Assembly: GCF_020982545.1 (NCBI RefSeq)
Contig: NZ_JAJKLK010000027.1
Location: forward strand, 42,571 to 106,570
Direction: 5' to 3'
DNA from: Streptomyces sp. MNU76
Lineage (GTDB): Bacteria; Actinomycetota; Actinomycetes; Streptomycetales; Streptomycetaceae
Length of the DNA: 64,000 bases
The position numbers were made by a program, and so were the translations under genes. Shown here in pieces: positions 61,499 to 64,000 of the stretch (positions are counted from its first letter, which is position 1; every line of letters begins with the position of its first letter). The notes beneath the pieces are model-generated. The model did no database searches. It was not told where the DNA came from and saw only the letters and a list, made by a program, of their open reading frames with translations.

Positions 61499-62338
61499 AT
61501 GGTGTTCGGAAAGGGAACGCGGTTGCTCACCGGCGCCGTCGCCGTGGTCTGTGTGGTGGTGCTGGGCTCCAGCTCGCCCGGCGACGACCTCTTCGCCCCG
61601 TCGCAGCCCCTCGACCCCGTCAAGGACGTCGTACCGAACCGGGTGATGACCTGGAACATGTGCAACCCCTGCAAGGAGAGCAACGTCGACCGGGCGGCGG
61701 AGATCGCCGAGTACGCGCCGCAGGTCATCGGGCTGCAGGAAGCGTGCGCGCGTGACGTCGAGCGGATCCGGGAGTACCTGGAGAGCCTGCACGGGCTGGT
61801 CTACCACGTCGAGTACGGGACCGTGCTGCGGAACTGGAACCGTTGCGGGGGAGTGCCGTGGAGCCCGGGCGGCTACGGCCAGGCGATCCTCTCGGCGGCG
61901 CCGATGACGGACCGCGTCAACGTGGAGTACCCCGACGGCGGATCCGAGGACCGGGGCTACATGGCGGTCACCACGAAGGTCGACGGCCGGTCCGTCCGGG
62001 TCTTCAACACGCACCTCGCCCAACGGCAGCAGCCGGAGGCCCGGGCGCGGCAGGTCCGCGTGCTCGCCCCGGTCGTGGCCCGGTACGACCGTGCCGTCGT
62101 CGTCGGCGACTTCAACGCGGTGCCGGACACCCCCGAGCTCGCCCCGCTGTGGAAGCTGGCCACGGACACCGATCCCGAGTGCCGTCCCGCACTGGTCGGC
62201 GACTGCGAGGTGACCACCGACTGGCAGAGTAAGTTCGACTACGTCTTCCTGCGCGGCATCACCGCGCTCCGGCACGAGGTACGGCTTTCGGAGATCTCGG
62301 ACCACCACCTGTTGCACACCGACCTGGACATCGGCTGA
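61499..62338 (+). CDS. Secreted endonuclease/exonuclease/phosphatase-family protein
   Basis: A 279-residue protein with an N-terminal signal or anchor (LLTGAVAVVCVVVLG) and an EEP catalytic domain. The metal Asn is in TWNMCNP, the metal Glu in IGLQEAC, the central motif in FNTHLAQRQ, the Asp/Asn pair in VVGDFNAVPD and the catalytic His in SEISDHHLLHTD. The substrate may be nucleic acid or a phospholipid. ATG 61499 follows GGGAGGCG. The second insertion sequence lies 20 bases after its stop. Confidence 0.88.
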   Translation: MVFGKGTRLLTGAVAVVCVVVLGSSSPGDDLFAPSQPLDPVKDVVPNRVMTWNMCNPCKESNVDRAAEIAEYAPQVIGLQEACARDVERIREYLESLHGLVYHVEYGTVLRNWNRCGGVPWSPGGYGQAILSAAPMTDRVNVEYPDGGSEDRGYMAVTTKVDGRSVRVFNTHLAQRQQPEARARQVRVLAPVVARYDRAVVVGDFNAVPDTPELAPLWKLATDTDPECRPALVGDCEVTTDWQSKFDYVFLRGITALRHEVRLSEISDHHLLHTDLDIG

Positions 62339-62362
62339 AGCCGCCGCCCCGACACCCCCTAG

Positions 62363-63753
62363 TACTGCAACGGTCTTTGCCGTGACTGCTGGCCAGCTCT
62401 GTCGTTGGTGTGGTCATGGGTGGGGACCTTGCTGATGTCAGGTTGTGGGCGGGTGAACTGGGTGCTCTGCATGAGCGGTTCGTGCACCGGTTCAACCGGG
62501 AGGAGCCGCGTCAGTCGGCGCTGGCTTACATGCGTGGGCTGGTTGCGCCGCTGCAGCGCAAGAACGGCTGGACGCTGGCGGAGGAGGCAGGACACGCGGG
62601 TCCCGATCGCATCCACCGGCTGCTGAACCGGATTGAGTGGGACGCCGACGAGGTCCTGAACGACGTACGCGACTACGTGGTGGAACACCTCGGAGACAGC
62701 GATGCCGTCCTGATCGTCGACGACACCGGCTTTCTGAAGAAGGGCGTCCGTTCGGCCGGGGTGCAAAGGCAGTACTCCGGCACCGCCGGCCGCACGGAGA
62801 ACTGCCAGATCGGCGTGTTCCTCGCCTACGCCACCGGCCGCGGACGCACGTTGATCGACCGCCGTCTGTATCTGCCCACGTCCTGGACGGACGACCGGGA
62901 ACGCTGCCGCCGGGCGGGCATCGACGACCACGTCGCCTTCGCCACGAAGGTGGCCATGGCCAAGGCGATGGTCCGCCGGGCCATCGCCGACAAGATCCCG
63001 TTCGCCTGGGTCACGGCGGACGCCGCCTACGGCTACAGCAAGGGCTGGCGGTTCGAGCTCGAGCAAGCGGACGTCTTCCACGTCATGGCCACCACCCGGC
63101 ACGACACCGTCGTCACCCGCTGGTCCATCGACCACCCCGTCCACGACCTGTTCCCCGGCCTGCCCCGGCAGAAATGGAAACGCCGTTCCTGCGGCGAGGG
63201 AGCACATGGCCGACGGATCTACGACTGGGCCCGCGTCGAAGTGAGGCCCTGGCACCGCGAGGACCGCCGGCACTGGGTCCTCGCCCGCCGCAGCGTGAGC
63301 AGGCCCGAGGAGATCTCCTACGCCTACTGTCCCGCCGACACGACGCTGGACGAGCTGATCCGCATCGCGGGCAGCCGCTGGGCGGTCGAGGAATGCTTCC
63401 AGACCGCCAAGCAGGAATGCGGCCTGGACGACTACCAGGTCCGCCGCTACCCCGGCTGGCACCGCCACATGACTCTGGCCATGGCCGCCCACGCCTGCCT
63501 GACCGTCCTGCGGGCCCGACAGCTGGACACGGACAAAGCAGAAACGGATCCTCCCAGCTCATCCACCTCAGCCTCGCCGAAATCCGACGCCTGATAACCC
63601 GCCTCACCAACCGCCGACCAGCACCGGTCGACCACATCCTGCACTGGTCCCACTGGCGCCGCCGACGCCAGCACCAAGCCCGCATCAGCCACTACAAACG
63701 ACGCGGACACAGCCCTGAACTGCCCAGTACTCAGAACAAGCACCGTTGCAGTA
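62363..63753 (+). mobile_element. IS701-like insertion sequence 2
   Basis: A 1391-bp element with inverted repeats TACTGCAACGG (from 62363) and CCGTTGCAGTA (ending 63753). It is flanked by CTAG at 62359-62362 and 63754-63757. Its ends and transposase differ from insertion sequence 1, so they are separate arrivals that chose the same target tetranucleotide. Confidence 0.9.
62410..63753 (+). pseudogene. IS701-like transposase with a C-terminal frameshift
   Basis: The product starts at GTG 62410 or ATG 62416 and reads through LIVDDTGFLKKG, TADAAYGYSKGWRFELE and SRWAVEECFQTAKQECGLDDY, which carry the family's acidic residues. Near 63545 the frame is lost and stops at 63594. The conserved tail (LIHLSLAEIRRLITRLTN, then LHWSHWRRRRQHQARISHYK) continues in another frame to the end of the element. 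The C-terminal limit is uncertain because that frame stays open past 63753. Confidence 0.8.
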
Positions 63754-63758
63754 CTAGG

Positions 63759-63903
63759 GGTGTTTCGAAAGTCTTGTGCGGTGCCCGCGGTGTCCGGTGC
63801 GTGCTCTCGGCGTGCCGGACGATCGTACTGGACGTAGGGGTTTCGGCCGGTGCAGCAGTGCGGTGCCGGGCGCCGTGGGTGCTGTGCGGGACTTCGAAAC
63901 ACC
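63759..63903. mobile_element. MITE-like inverted-repeat element
   Basis: About 145 bp with ends GGTGTTTCGAAAGTC and GACTTCGAAACACC, flanked by CTAGG (63754-63758 and 63904-63908). It has no coding capacity. It directly abuts insertion sequence 2, sharing the CTAG between them. It may be the non-autonomous derivative of an IS with matching ends that is not in this window. Confidence 0.7.
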
Positions 63904-63907
63904 CTAG

Positions 63908-64000
63908 GGCGTCTGCCACGCGGGCGCGAAGGCGGCGCAGCATGCGGGCGTCCTCGAGAGACCGAGCGGGCGGGCGTCGACCGTCGCACCGTGGCTGATC
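63908..64000 (-). other. Possible 3' part of an interrupted gene
   Basis: On the minus strand, a frame entering from the right edge reads RSLEDARMLRRLRARVADALG and then runs into the MITE-like element. The codon bias looks coding, which suggests that the element interrupted or abuts a gene beyond the window. Too short to identify. Confidence 0.25.

Overview
The window is high-GC actinobacterial DNA, almost certainly a Streptomyces chromosome. Codon third positions are nearly all G or C. The gene content fits as well: mycothiol-type formaldehyde dehydrogenases, F420-dependent oxidoreductases, a SpoIIE-type phosphatase with a histidine-kinase-like ATPase domain, a Methyltransf_19-like methyltransferase, and a Streptomyces-type intergenic repeat. 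No rRNA, tRNA, CRISPR array or secondary-metabolite cluster was seen.

Region 1 (1-4330): the end of an alpha/beta hydrolase, a PfkB sugar kinase, a relic of a helix-turn-helix regulator, and a PAS-PAS-GAF-PP2C-ATPase phosphatase.

Region 2 (4361-41999) is the core of the window: a 37.6 kb catabolic island for choline and glycine betaine. Uptake is by a BCCT carrier and a betaine ABC transporter (ATPase, double permease, lipoprotein). Choline is oxidised by BetA and BetB. Betaine is demethylated by a Rieske oxygenase present in two copies, with two FAD reductases and one Rieske ferredoxin. Dimethylglycine oxidase and a heterotetrameric sarcosine oxidase (soxB, fused soxD-soxA, soxG) remove the next two methyl groups. 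Glycine goes to serine (GlyA) and then pyruvate (SdaA). The C1 groups are handled by two mycothiol-dependent formaldehyde dehydrogenases, an MBL hydrolase, FolD, PurU, a MetF-like reductase, FolP, a YdeP/FdhF-type molybdoenzyme and its maturase FdhD. Two IclR paralogues sit inside the island. At least nine transcription units share one layout: TTGAC(A/C/G), a 17-bp spacer, a poor -10, then a GTTGC-rich dyad immediately downstream. Both iclR genes look leaderless, with the dyad lying over the start codon.

Region 3 (42086-58080) is mixed accessory content: an SAM methyltransferase, a secreted GH95 glycosidase carrying two discoidin-like insertions, a sulfotransferase, a GtrA-like membrane protein, a kinase-like pair, a broken snapalysin-like protease, a secreted cupin, two luciferase-family oxidoreductases and several hypotheticals.

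Region 4 (58078-64000) is decaying DNA with mobile elements: a 5'-truncated ECF sigma factor, two IS701-like insertion sequences each flanked by CTAG, and a roughly 145-bp MITE-like inverted-repeat element abutting the second. Several genes in regions 2 to 4 carry single-base indels in G/C runs, or a nonsense codon. From this sequence alone, true decay cannot be separated from assembly error.
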